Source: Phaseolus vulgaris (taxonomy: Eukaryota; Streptophyta; Magnoliopsida; Fabales; Fabaceae). From it: DNA of 64,000 bases. The notes under the pieces were generated by a model that made no database searches, was not told where the DNA came from, and was given only the letters and a program-made list of their open reading frames with translations. Below, one piece after another: positions 28,194-37,390 of the stretch. The DNA lies in NCBI RefSeq assembly GCF_000499845.2, contig NC_023749.2, positions 39,598,368 to 39,662,367 of the forward strand, read 5' to 3'. How positions within the stretch are numbered: the stretch's first letter is position 1; each line of letters opens with the position of its first letter. The position numbers and the translations under genes were made by a program.

Positions 28194-29999
28194 GTGATTT
28201 CACGCCACCTGGATGCCTTCGCATGGTCCGCTTCGGATATGCCAGGCATTGATCCTGATTTCCTGTGTCACCACCTCAGCATGGACGCCACGGTCCGTCC
28301 CGTGCGTCAGAGAAGGAGAAAGTTCAATGAGGAATGACAGCAGGTGGTGAAAGACGAAACGCATAAGCTGTTGAGTGCTGGCCACATCAGGGAGATCCAA
28401 TACCCTGAGTGGCTCGCCAACGTCGTCTTGGTGAAAAAGGCGAACGGAAAGTGGAGGATGTGCGTTGACTTCACGGACCTGAACAAGGCATGCCCAAAGG
28501 ACTCGTATCCGTTGCCCAGCATCGACGCCTTAGTAGACAGTGCGTCCGGCAGCAAGGTGCTGAGTTTCCTGGACGCCTTTTCAGGGTACAACAAAATCAA
28601 GATGCACCCAAGAGTCGAGAGCAAGACTGCATTCATGACAGAGACCTGCAACTACTGCTATAAGGTGATTCCTTTTGGGTTGAAGAATGCGGGCGCCACG
28701 TACCAAAGGTTAATGGACAAGGTCCTGGCGCCAATGCTCGGGAGGAATGTGTACGCCTATGTAGACGACATGGTGGTGGCGTCACAGAATAGGGCACAGC
28801 ACATGGCGGACCTGGAGGAGTTGTTCGTCACAATATCCATGTACCGCCTCAAGTTAAACCCTGAGAAGTGTGTTCTCGGGGTCGAGGCCGGTAAGTTCTT
28901 GGATTTTATGCTCACAGAGAGGGGGATAGAGGCGAACCCCGACAAATGCGCAGCGATTATCGCCATGCGGAGTCCGACGTTGGTAAAGGAGGTGCAACAG
29001 CTGACAGGGCGGATGGCGGCGCTCTCGAGGTTTGTTTCCGCCGGAGGAGAGAAGGGGCACCCATATTTCCAGTGCCTCAAGAGAAACAGTCGCTTTGCAT
29101 GGACTGATGAATGTGAAGCGGCTTTCATTAAGCTGAAGGAGTACCTGGCGACGCCACCGGTCCTCTGCAAGCCGGTAACGGGCGTGCCCCTCCGGTTATA
29201 TTTTACCGTAACGGAGCGGGCCATCAGTTCTTTGTTAGTCCAGGAGCAGGACCAGAGTCAGAAGCCCATCTATTTCGTAAGCAAGGCGTTACAGGGAGCT
29301 GAGACGAGGTACCAAGCGCTAGAGAAGGCGGCGCTAGCGGTAGTATTTTCTGCCAGGAGGCTCCGTCATTACTTCCGCAGCTTCACGGTGGTGGTGATGA
29401 CCAACCTCCCTATACAGAAAGTGCTGCAGAAGCCTGATGTGGCGGGAAGAATGGTGCGCTGGGCGGTAGAACTGTCAGAATTCGACATCCAGTATGAGCC
29501 TAGAGGATCCATCAAAGGGCAGGTGTACGCAGATTTTATAGCGGAACTATCGCCCGGAGGTGAGCAGGAGGTGAAAGTGAGTTCGCAGTGGCTGCACTCG
29601 GTTGATGGCTCTTCCAACCAGTAGGGGAGCGGTGCGGGAATAGTCTTGGAGGGACCCGACGGCATACTGATTGAGCAGGCCCTGCGCTTTGCCTTCAAGG
29701 CGAGTAACAATCAGGCAGAATATGAAGCCCTGATAGCAGGAATGCTCCTGGCCAAGGAGATGGGCGCACAGAACCTCCAGGTGAAGAGCGACTCCCAGCT
29801 GATTACGGGACAGGTGTCGGGTGAGTTTCAGGCGAAGGACCCACAAATGGCGGCGTATCTGAAGTACGTCCAGTTGTTGAAGGGAGCATTCAACGCTCTT
29901 GAGCTGATACACGTCCCGAGGGAGCAGAATGCCAGAGCTGACCTGCTTGCAAAGCTGGCCAGCTCAGGCAAGGGGGTAGACAAAGGACAGTGATCCAGG
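28194..29999 (+). pseudogene. pol: Tat-4 reverse transcriptase, RNase H and second RNase H, damaged
   Basis: RT motifs: 'DFTDLNKACPKDSYPLPSID' (28470), 'LSFLDAFSGYNKIKMHP' (28560), 'PFGLKNAGATYQRLMD' (28672) and 'YVDDMVVASQ' (28758). Then the RNase H region ('LRLYFTVTERAISSLLVQEQ', 'LEKAALAVVFSARRLRHYF') and the second RNase H ('VDGSSNQ', 'AEYEALIAGML', 'KSDSQLITGQ', 'ARADLLAKLA'). Nonsense codons at 28194 (TAA), 28338 (TGA) and 29622 (TAG in 'SSNQ*GSGAG', where Tat-3 has CAG); a frameshift near 29985. The 426-codon stretch 28344-29624 is open and includes the whole RT with its YVDD site. Confidence 0.88.
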
Positions 30000-30736
30000 A
30001 GACTCTCAAAGCTCCGCGGAGATTCGTGGAAGACAACAGGGTGGATGTCCTCCATATTTATACATCAAAGGGAAGACCGAGGAGTCATTGCTCTTTGACC
30101 CAAGATACGCAGAGGGCGCCCCGCATCAGCATGTACGCGGGCGTGCCTGAGGAAGAGCAGATGCAGGTATTGTTTTGTCAAAGGGAGACACCTGGATGAC
30201 GCCCTATAAGCGATACCTGGCGGATGGGGCTCTTCCAGTGGACCCTGAACAGGGTAAAAAAGTCAAAAGAAATGCCGCAAGATATACTTTCGTGGATGGG
30301 GTGCTGTTCAGGCACGGTTTCACTCACCCTGTCCTAACATGCGTCAGTGGCAATGAGTGCACCAGGATAATGGCGGAGCTACACGAAGGCATCTGCGGAA
30401 GCCACGTAGGGGGAAGATCCTTAACCTCCAAGGTAATACGCGCAGGTTTCTTCTGGCCAACAGTGAAAGAGGACTGCGCACGGCACGCCCAGCGGTGTAG
30501 GCAATGCCAAAAACACGCCGACTGGCACAAGGCACCGCCAGAAGAATTGCGATCCATATACAGCCCGTGGCCTTTCCATACATGGGGAATCGAAATCCTG
30601 GGCCCCTTTCCGCTGGCGATCAGGCAGATGAAGTATCTGATCGTTGCCATCAAATACTTCACCAAATGGATAGAGGCAGAGCCTGTTGCACAGATCATTG
30701 CGCACAAGGTACAGCATTTCGTGTGGAAGAATATTG
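30000..30736 (+). pseudogene. pol: Tat-4 integrase, cut in the catalytic core
   Basis: The HHCC finger ('HEGICGSHVGG', 'CRQCQKH') and the first catalytic aspartate region ('WGIEILGPFPLAIRQMKYL', with E where other copies have D) are present. A frameshift near 30170 separates the N-terminal part. Homology stops at 'HFVWKNIV' (30735), where the U3 start of the element's own LTR follows. The second D, the E and the C-terminal domain are missing, so no active integrase can be made. Confidence 0.87.
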
Positions 30737-30990
30737 TGTACCGTCCCGTATCCGGGCGTTGACTAAGTCAAGGTCAAAGTCAACGGCTGGAGAGTCAAAG
30801 TCAACGCAAGGCATCGCCTAGGTGGAGAGACGCCAAGTGCCAGCATCGCCAAGAGGAAGCGTCGCCAAGGCAAGGCGTCGCCCAGGTGAAGGCGTCGCCC
30901 AACCAGGGCGTCGCCAGAGCAAACAGGGCATGAGGCAAGGCAATCACAGTGTGGTTCCCCGATACCCACAGGTAGGAAAAACTGTGGAGG
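30737..30990 (+). repeat. Internal LTR U3 fragment in Tat-4
   Basis: Starts TGTACCGTCCCGTATCC exactly like the LTR and matches the first about 230 bases of the Tat-4 5' LTR with two differences. Where the 5' and 3' LTRs differ in this stretch, the fragment agrees with the 5' LTR. It passes into the antisense-gene flank around the hairpin motif at 30966-30987. It has no U5 and no target duplication, so it is not an inserted LTR. Confidence 0.82.
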
Positions 30991-31435
30991 GAGATAAGAC
31001 CGCCGAACGCCAGCGAATCGCTGGCGGGGCGTTCCCCGATACCTTTCGGAAGGAAAGACCATGGAGGGAACAGACCCCCCCAGAGCACTCGGCGTTTTAG
31101 ACACCCGGGGACGATACGGTGCTGCTGTAGCGGGCCTCTCTTTAGGCGTGGGCGTCGGGCGTTAAGGATCAAGGAAAGGATCGTTTCGGTGTCGGAGACA
31201 TCCCGTGGACGATACGGCTTCACTAGGTGAGCCTCTCCATGGGCGTGAGGGTTGGCACGTGACCTTTCTCGGGCGTACAAGGCCGCCCAACGAAGTGAAA
31301 GAAACAGGCAAAACGCAAATAAAGTAACCGAAGCGCGCGAAGGCAAAGAATGAGAGTAAAAACGCATAAGCAGGATTCTATATCGCGAAGGCACAAAAGC
31401 AATCATACGAACATCCAGATTTGTAACTAGAGTAC
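30991..31435 (+). other. Tat-4 3' flank of the antisense gene
   Basis: Matches 15310-15720 of Tat-2 in reverse orientation, so this is a conserved non-coding part of LTR-type-A elements between pol and the antisense gene. It includes 'gacgatacgg' repeats about 90 bp apart (31109 and 31208). Continues at 32215-32324 after the solo LTR. Confidence 0.6.
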
Positions 31436-32214
31436 TGATCCTGCCTGTTGACCGGAGCGCTGGAGAATGCCTCGTCAAAGGATCGACGTGCGCACCGCTT
31501 CTCACCTCCGTTCCTCCTCGGGATCTATCTCAAGAACCTGCAAAGAAACGATACGGCGCCGCTGCGGCCGATCGCACTCCGACGCTCAAGTCAGTGACGG
31601 TATCACCAAATACTAAGAACGAGAACCGTGCAAATCCTCTCTCACTCGCAAGCGTAAAGTGTATGAACTGAACGTGCGTACCTCAGAAAGTCTGTTAAGA
31701 ACTCTTATATACCTGGTGGTTTTCTCTCTCCTGGCAGTTACAGACTTGGACACGTGGCTCGCATCCAACTGTACACGTGCCATCATCTGGAGGCTCCCTG
31801 ACTTGGCGCTGCTTCTACTCTCATTTTGGCTAAGTTACTTATGCATGGTACTGCCCAGTGCATAGCTAACTTAGGAGTGCGATCTCTACTGAAACTGGCG
31901 AGTTGGGGACTTTCATACACCTTCCCTGTGGTCTCGCCGGCCGCCTTCATAATCTGCTTCTCTTTTATCTTTGGCGATGTGCTTGTTCTGGCGATCTCCG
32001 ACTGCTTGGTCGCCTGAGTCTACATCTGGCGACTTCATCTTCAACCTGGCGATCGCCTATTCTGGTAAACTGGAAATCGGAACACGCCAACTTAACAACT
32101 GGCGACTACACGTGCCTCCCGACTTCCTTCGCATCTGCCAACCTGGCGCCTTGTCGACACGCCTACACTGTAGCAGGATGCCACGTCATCACACCCGACC
32201 ACCAGGGCGGTACA
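31436..32214 (-). repeat. Solo LTR (type B) with AGTAC duplication inside Tat-4
   Basis: 779 bp from TGATCCTGCC to GGCGGTACA, minus orientation, flanked by perfect five-base duplications AGTAC (31431-31435 and 32215-32219). It is close to the Tat-6 5' LTR (57578-58376) and the Tat-3 3' LTR. No internal sequence adjoins it. Confidence 0.92.
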
Positions 32215-32324
32215 AGTACAGATGGTTCAAAGAATTACAAGTCTTAACAGAGAAAGTCAAAGGCAAAGGTAAAGTACAAAGGAATTAAACTTGAAGGTAA
32301 AGGTGGCGGGTGAGAGACAGCGGC

Positions 32325-33577
32325 TCAGTCATCCAAGTCCATCGGCACGACCTTCCCGTTGACGACATGGTGTGTGGGGTCGCAGTTCGAAATATTGATG
32401 CCCGTGTTCTCGCAGGACGCCTGGGTCAGAGCCTCTTGGAAGCCCTCCTCAAACGCCTCCGCCATCTCCCCAGTCAGTTCTTGGACCTCCCCCTCCAGTT
32501 CGGTAATCCTGGAATCCTTGGATGTCAATTGCTTCTCCAGGAATTCCTTCTCCACCCGGAGCTTGTTAGCCTCGGCTTGAAGAAGGCTCAAAGCTTCAAC
32601 CTTCGCAGTCAAGGCGTTCTCTCTCTCACCTAGCTTCTGCCTCCAAGCAGCATCCAACTCCTCAAGTTTTCTCCACTGCACCTCGGATGTAAGAGCCGCC
32701 TCCTGGAGGCCAATGTTTTGGATTTGATAGGAGGTGAGCTAGGCTAGTTGAGCGGCATGCGCCTGTTCCAGTTCTCGCGCGTACGCCTCAGCTCCCTCCC
32801 TGCCCTCATGGGCCAGTTTTAGCAGAGATCGGGAAGCTTCCTCTTTGAGTCCCCAGTTTTGCTTCTCCTCCTTCAACGCCACCACCTCTTGTCTCGGCTT
32901 GCGGAGAACCTCTCTCCCTTTGATAGCATTTCGAGCCTGAGTGCGCCACTTGATTGCCACCGCCAGGAAGGCCCCCATATAGTAAGGCATGCCTCCCCCT
33001 TTTTGAGGATCAGTCGGCGTCATTCCTTCGGTGAAGCCCTGCGTCAACTCCCTATGAATGGAGCGAGGAATCCGGGGTTTGCGCGAAGTCGAGCCAGGGA
33101 CTGGTACAGGAGGGGCGGAGCCCGACGCTTCAGCTGCGTCGCGATGCGGCAACGACGAAGGCGGGGGAACCGGTTCAATCCTTTCCTCTTGCTCCTCGTG
33201 GGCTGGCGGAGGCGGCGGTGAGGTGGCACTAGGAGGATCGTCCCTGAGAGAGTTCCCATCACCGGGGGGCGCGGCGGGTGAGGCAATGAGACCCGTAGCC
33301 CTCCTCTTATGGGAAACCAGGGCAGCACCCGAGTCTTCGCTGTCAGAATCCACTATCAACACCCTTTTTCCTTTGTTAGGGCGCGCTGAGGCAGGGGTTG
33401 ACGCCATGGCTAATGGAACCGCAGCAATGGGAGGAGGAGAAGCAGATGGTGGAGGAATCGACAGGGAAGTGACGGTGGGCACGTCGGAGGCGACGACGTC
33501 CCCACCTTCTTTGGTAGATTTTGCCTTCTTCAAAAATTTGGCAAGAGCCAGCCTCCTCGAGGAAGTCATCACTGAAC
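32325..33577 (-). pseudogene. Tat-4 antisense gene, exon 3 (coiled coil), one nonsense codon
   Basis: Begins after acceptor GCTGTTGCAG at 33577. N-terminal 'SVMTSSRRLALAKFLKKAKS', a Ser/Pro/Ala-rich part, basic 'NKGKRVLIVDSDSEDSG' and 'SHKRRATGL', 'GGGMPYYMGAFLAVAIKWRT', then a long coiled coil ('AEANKLRVEKEFLEKQLTSK') and the conserved C-terminal tail 'EEGFQEALTQA' ... 'VNGKVVPMDLDD'. One TAG (32739-32741) splits the otherwise open frame of 416 codons. It is the counterpart of 14209-15196 in Tat-2. Length and organisation agree with Tat-3 and Tat-5, but the sequence is only distantly related outside the tail. Confidence 0.8.
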
Positions 33578-33700
33578 CTGCAACAGCGAAAAATAGTAGA
33601 GCAAAGGTTGGTTCAGATAAAGCAGAAGGGAAATTCTATGGCCAAACACACGCAGGTAACCATAACAGCTAATGTATCATAAACAATCAAGGGCAGATAC
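33578..33700 (-). other. Candidate second intron of the Tat-4 antisense gene
   Basis: Minus-strand donor CTACTTCG|GTATCT and acceptor CGCTGTTGCAG|GTTCAG, 123 bp, phase 1. Splicing removes the stop at the end of exon 2 and keeps the frame into exon 3. Confidence 0.7.
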
Positions 33701-34484
33701 CGAAGTAGGTAGAAAGCCCAAGGGCGTTGAATTCGTTCACGATGAGTTTGGCGGTATCAAAGACTACCCCCAGTCCCACCAAGGCCTTGCACACATCCCG
33801 GTCGGAGAGGGTAAGCTCATCCAAAGCCAGGGCCTTCATGGTTATGGGCTTATCCGTCCAGTATAGGGGAAAGTCCTCTAGGATGGTAGGATCGCGCTTG
33901 GTCGCACGTACCTTGAAGAATTTCCTCTTCCACCCTTTGAACGAATTTTGGATGAGCGTAAGAATGATGCGCCCGGCGATGCCAGAAAAGCTCATCCATA
34001 GGCTCTTCCCCTGTTTCTTTACCTCAAAAAAGTGTAGAAAAACGTCTACAGAAGAGGGAACACCTAGATAGCCGCAGAGAATTTGGAACCCCCTCACGAA
34101 AGCCCAACTGTTGGGGTGGAGCTGGGCGGGAGCAGTGTTTATCTCTGTAAGCAGCTCTTTTTCGAAAGAAGTAAGGGGCAGACGCAGGCCCACTCTCTTG
34201 AGCACCATTTGATAGAGGAAGAAGAAGGGGCTTCCCCCAGTATCCCGTGAGTCCGCACAAACGGGCATCCCAGGTCGCACCCAGCATACCAGGACTTGGG
34301 AGTCGTGATTTTTGTGAAAGGAGTTGAAATTATAAAGCGCAGGGTCCCCCCTGTGAGCCTCCACGTCCTCAACAGAGTTTAGGAGGGAGCATTCGTCCAG
34401 AAGTTCGTCAGGAGCCCAGTCGTATTCGCCCTTATAATAAGACCTAGGGAGCGGGGGAGGCGCGGCGGTCTTAGTTTTCGCCAT
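33701..34484 (-). CDS. Tat-4 antisense gene, exon 2 (PF04195-like domain), intact
   Basis: ATG at 34484 (an upstream in-frame TTG at 34493 exists, but the splice acceptor at 34496 and comparison favour the ATG). 261 codons without a stop: 'YDWAPDELLDECSLLNS', 'RVGLRLPLTSFEKELLTEIN', 'LHPNSWAFVRGFQILCGYLG', 'LWMSFSGIAGRIILTLIQ', 'FPLYWTDKPI', 'LSDRDVCKALVGLG'. It is the only fully open copy of this exon apart from Tat-5. The domain is widespread in plant Tat elements; its role is unknown. Transcription would run from near the 3' LTR back towards pol. Confidence 0.8.
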
Positions 34485-34495
34485 CAATGCCAAAG

Positions 34496-34717
34496 CTGAA
34501 GATCAAAAGAAAAAGAAAGGGTTCAGAGAAAAGGGGTTGGGAGAAGAAAAGGGGAAAAAATGGAAGAATCCTAGGAGCGCCCTACCCACACGAGAGCGAA
34601 GGGGAACGAGAGGAACAAAGAAGCATACAAACGATATCCAAAGAAATGCGGTAATATGGACAGTCCCAGGCATTTCATACAGTGAAAAGAATCATCAAGG
34701 AGGGAAAAAAACCGTAC
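34496..34717 (-). other. Candidate 5'-UTR intron of the Tat-4 antisense gene
   Basis: Minus-strand donor CCCAAAG|GTACGG and acceptor TTGATCTTCAG, 222 bp, ending eleven bases before the ATG. Pyrimidine-rich 3' end. Length and position agree with the other three copies although the sequence has largely diverged. Confidence 0.65.
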
Positions 34718-35200
34718 CTTTGGGGGCTGAAGGGCGTGGAGAGCGGAAGCACGAATGAACAGGGGTCGCGAGAGAAGGGATTCAGAGAAGATGAACAATG
34801 AGAAAGGGCAGAGAAAGTGGATGTAACAGTAGTGGCGAGCGCGGGGTTTGGGTAACTTAAACGTTACGAGAAGCGCGAGGGACAACAAATGATAACCGTG
34901 TGATGATGCCACGTGTTGCAAGATTAAGCGCTCAAGGGGAGTGCAAGAGGTTCTTAAAGATGACCGCACGATGAGCCACGTGGCACGCGATGAAGCGCAG
35001 CCTCAAAGGACATTATTTTTCCCATTTCAGGGGGATGTCCAATCAGCCATTAAGAATACCCCTGTGGTTCAGAAAGTGTCACGTCAGTAATTCGAAGAAT
35101 TGCTGAGTCAACAGAGAATGACACGTCATCAGGAGGGCACGTGGACGGCGTGGGCGAGGCTTTAGTCTTTATGCTGAAGACAAGTCTTCGGCTTAAGACT
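34718..35200 (-). other. Tat-4 region between antisense gene and 3' LTR
   Basis: Expected to hold the promoter and non-coding first exon of the antisense gene, because the first candidate intron starts at 34717. It contains several 'ccacgtggc' or 'cacgtg' G-box-like sites (near 34911, 34976 and 35140), a plant bZIP/bHLH-type sequence. I cannot define a transcription start. Confidence 0.4.
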
Positions 35201-35210
35201 AGGGGGCTTG
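35201..35210 (+). promoter_or_regulatory. Tat-4 polypurine tract
   Basis: AGGGGGCTTG immediately before TGTACCG of the 3' LTR, within 'aagactagggggcttg', the counterpart of the tracts in Tat-1, Tat-3 and Tat-5. Confidence 0.88.
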
Positions 35211-36407
35211 TGTACCGTCCCGTATCCGGGCGTTGACTAAGTCAAGGTCAAAGTCAACGACTGGAGAGTTAAAGTCAACGCAAGGCATCGCCTAGGTGGA
35301 GAGACGCCAAGTGCCACCATCGCCAAGAGGAAGAGTCGCCAAGGCAAGGCGTCGCCCAGGTGAAGGCGTCGCCCAACCAGGGCGTCGCCAGAGCAAACAG
35401 AGCATGAGGCAAGGCAATCACAGTGTGGTTCCCCGATACCCATGGGTAGGAAAGACCATGGAGGGAGCGACACCGTGGGAAGGCCTCAGGTCCCGATAGC
35501 TCGGGAACGCGATAAAGAGAAGGAAAAGGTGGCTTCAAGGCCATAGTGATAGCATCAGGGTAGGGCAGCCTGACTCGTGAAGTACCCCTGCCGCCCCAGA
35601 GACGCCTTCGGGACAGATACGACCCAAGAGGAAGGTCACGCCCAGGGTAATCGGGTGCAGGGTACGAGAGGAAAGCAGATACGCTCTCAGAGTAAGTGAC
35701 TAGATGATTGGGGGCCTGAGTTGGCACCCAAAAAGTCACCCCTAGTGCAGTAGCACTCCCAGCAGGAGGACTCACACGTAGAAACGTCCCCAGGTGGGCA
35801 GAAGCGCCCCCAGATGAGGTCACGGCGTCGTGAGGCCCTCCACGTGTACAACGACCATGTCAGAATGGAAACACCCCTTTGTCAGGTGCCAGGTAATTAA
35901 AGTCATTCAATACAGTTTCCGTTTCGAGCGTTCAGGCACTATGATGGCTCCCAAGCTTTTCAACGTCTTAAATGCGCTACGCTTTAATGAGTGCGTTACG
36001 TTTGTGATTAAAAGCGCTTTAAGGCGCTTTAAATGCTTGGGAGGTTTAAATAGCGCGGGGAATGTTGGAAACGAGGTTGGAACTTTTGGCAAATTTACCA
36101 GAGAACTCTCTAGTTGCTTGCTCGTGCTTCAAGGTTACGTACAAGTGACTGGGGAATATTTTTGCCTGAAGGAGACAATACACAGTTATTTTTTACCACC
36201 TTCAGAGTCCCATACGCGGTGCTCAGAGACGTAGGTGAACAGTTTTGGTGTTTCTTGCTGGCTGACTTGAGCGTCGGAGTGCAAACGACCGCTAGGGCGC
36301 CTCTTTGTCCTCTTTTTTGCAGGAATCCACAGATAACCAGTGGGAAGGAGTCCCTAGCTGACTGTTGAGGTCGTGCACGAAGACGTCCCGGTCAACCGGA
36401 CGGAACA
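35211..36407 (+). repeat. Tat-4 3' LTR (type A)
   Basis: 1197 bp with the same ends as the 5' LTR, about 19 substitutions apart and no length difference. Hairpin motif at 35440-35461. Followed directly by the duplication GTTTG. Confidence 0.93.
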
Positions 36408-36487
36408 GTTTGGAATTCTGCGCCAGCGCCACGTAGATCGGTATTGACGTGACTCCTTTAGTCTTTTCGCTGGACAAGTCTTCGCTT
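36408..36487 (+). other. Tat-3 sequence resumed after Tat-4
   Basis: Continues Tat-3 from 24773 after the duplication GTTTG. It matches the region just inside the 3' LTR of Tat-1 (8466-8530 in reverse) and Tat-5, including 'ccacgtag' and 'agtcttttcgct'. Confidence 0.8.
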
Positions 36488-36503
36488 AAGACTGGGGGGC
36501 TTG
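36488..36503 (+). promoter_or_regulatory. Tat-3 polypurine tract
   Basis: AAGACTGGGGGGCTTG directly before TGTACCG; identical to the tract of Tat-1 and Tat-5. Confidence 0.88.
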
Positions 36504-37390
36504 TGTACCGCCCTGGTAGTCGGAAGTGATGACATGGCATCAAGCTATTGTATAGGCGTGTTGATGGGACACCTGGCTGGCAGAAGGGAAGGAAGTCGGG
36601 GGGCTCGTGTAGTCGTCAGTTACTAAGTTGACGTGCTCCGATCTCCAGCACACCGGAACCGGCGGTCACCGGGTTGAAGATCAAGTCGCCAGATGTGAAC
36701 CCAGGCGACCAAGTGATTAGAGATCGCCGAAACAAGGACATCGCCAAAGACGAAGGCAGATGGTCATTTCCCAGCTGGCCAGAGGATGAAGCTCGGGAGA
36801 TAGCACACTTGAACATACACGGTGAAGCAGGTAGGGCAGATCATGAAGGCGGCCGGCGAGACCACAGGGAAGGTGTGTACGAAGGCACCCGAACTCGCCA
36901 CCCAGAAGAGATCACGCTCCAAGGCAACTATGCACTGAGTATACCATGCATAAGTAACTTAGCCAAAGAAGAGTCAGAAGTAGCGCCCAAGTCAAGGATG
37001 CTCCAGATGATGGCACGTGTACAGCTGGATGCGAGCCACGTGTCCAGATGTGTAACTGCCAGGAGAGAGAAAGTATCCAGGTTTATAAGAGTTTCCAACG
37101 AACTTCTGAGGTACGCACACGTTCAGATTGTTTTCTTTACGCTTGCGAGTCTTGAATACACTGAGAGAGAACTTGTCACGGTTCCTTAGAGTTCTTGAGT
37201 TTACTCTTAAGTAATTGGTGGTTCAGTCGCTGACTTGGGCGTCGGAGCGTGATCGGCCGTAGCGGCGCCGTTTCGTCTTTTGCAGGTTCTTGAGGTGGAT
37301 CGCGGTGAAGGACGGAGGCTAACACGGCGCAGAAGTCGATCCAAGTTTGACGAGGCAAAGCTCCAGCGTTTCGGTCAACAGGCAGGATCA
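36504..37390 (+). repeat. Tat-3 3' LTR (type B)
   Basis: 887 bp from TGTACCGCCCTGG to CAGGCAGGATCA. Close to the Tat-6 5' LTR. TTATAAGAG near 37083 is the probable TATA region. The right flank is unique-looking AT-rich DNA; the target duplication cannot be tested because the left end is missing. Confidence 0.9.

Larger units (their letters stand above)
24774..36407 (+). mobile_element. Tat-4: full-length Tat element with TSD, inserted in Tat-3
   Basis: 11,634 bp between perfect target duplications GTTTG (24769-24773 and 36408-36412). Contains 5' LTR, primer-binding-site-like sequence, damaged gag and pol, an internal U3 fragment, a solo LTR insertion, the antisense gene, polypurine tract and 3' LTR. 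Its LTRs are the same length (1197 bp) and I count about 19 substitutions, 1.6 percent. At the often used plant rate of 1.3e-8 per site per year that is roughly 0.6 million years (inference). Although young, gag-pol has at least eight breaks and lacks the second half of integrase, so it was probably copied in trans. Confidence 0.93.
18220..37390 (+). mobile_element. Tat-3: 5'-truncated Tat element, interrupted by Tat-4
   Basis: The plus-strand element begins within RNase H at 18220, directly after the Tat-2 LTR, and continues through integrase, a tandem-repeat zone, the antisense gene, and, after the inserted Tat-4 (24774-36407), the polypurine tract and 3' LTR ending at 37390. The Tat-4 target duplication GTTTG proves that 24773 and 36413 were once adjacent. 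Sequence 5' of 18220 (RT, protease, gag, 5' LTR) is not in the window. Confidence 0.88.

Noticed and set aside
30737..31435. A third LTR type A insertion in Tat-4
   Set aside because: Only the first 250 bases of the LTR are present, U5 and target duplication are missing, and the rest is the conserved flank of the antisense gene also seen in Tat-2.
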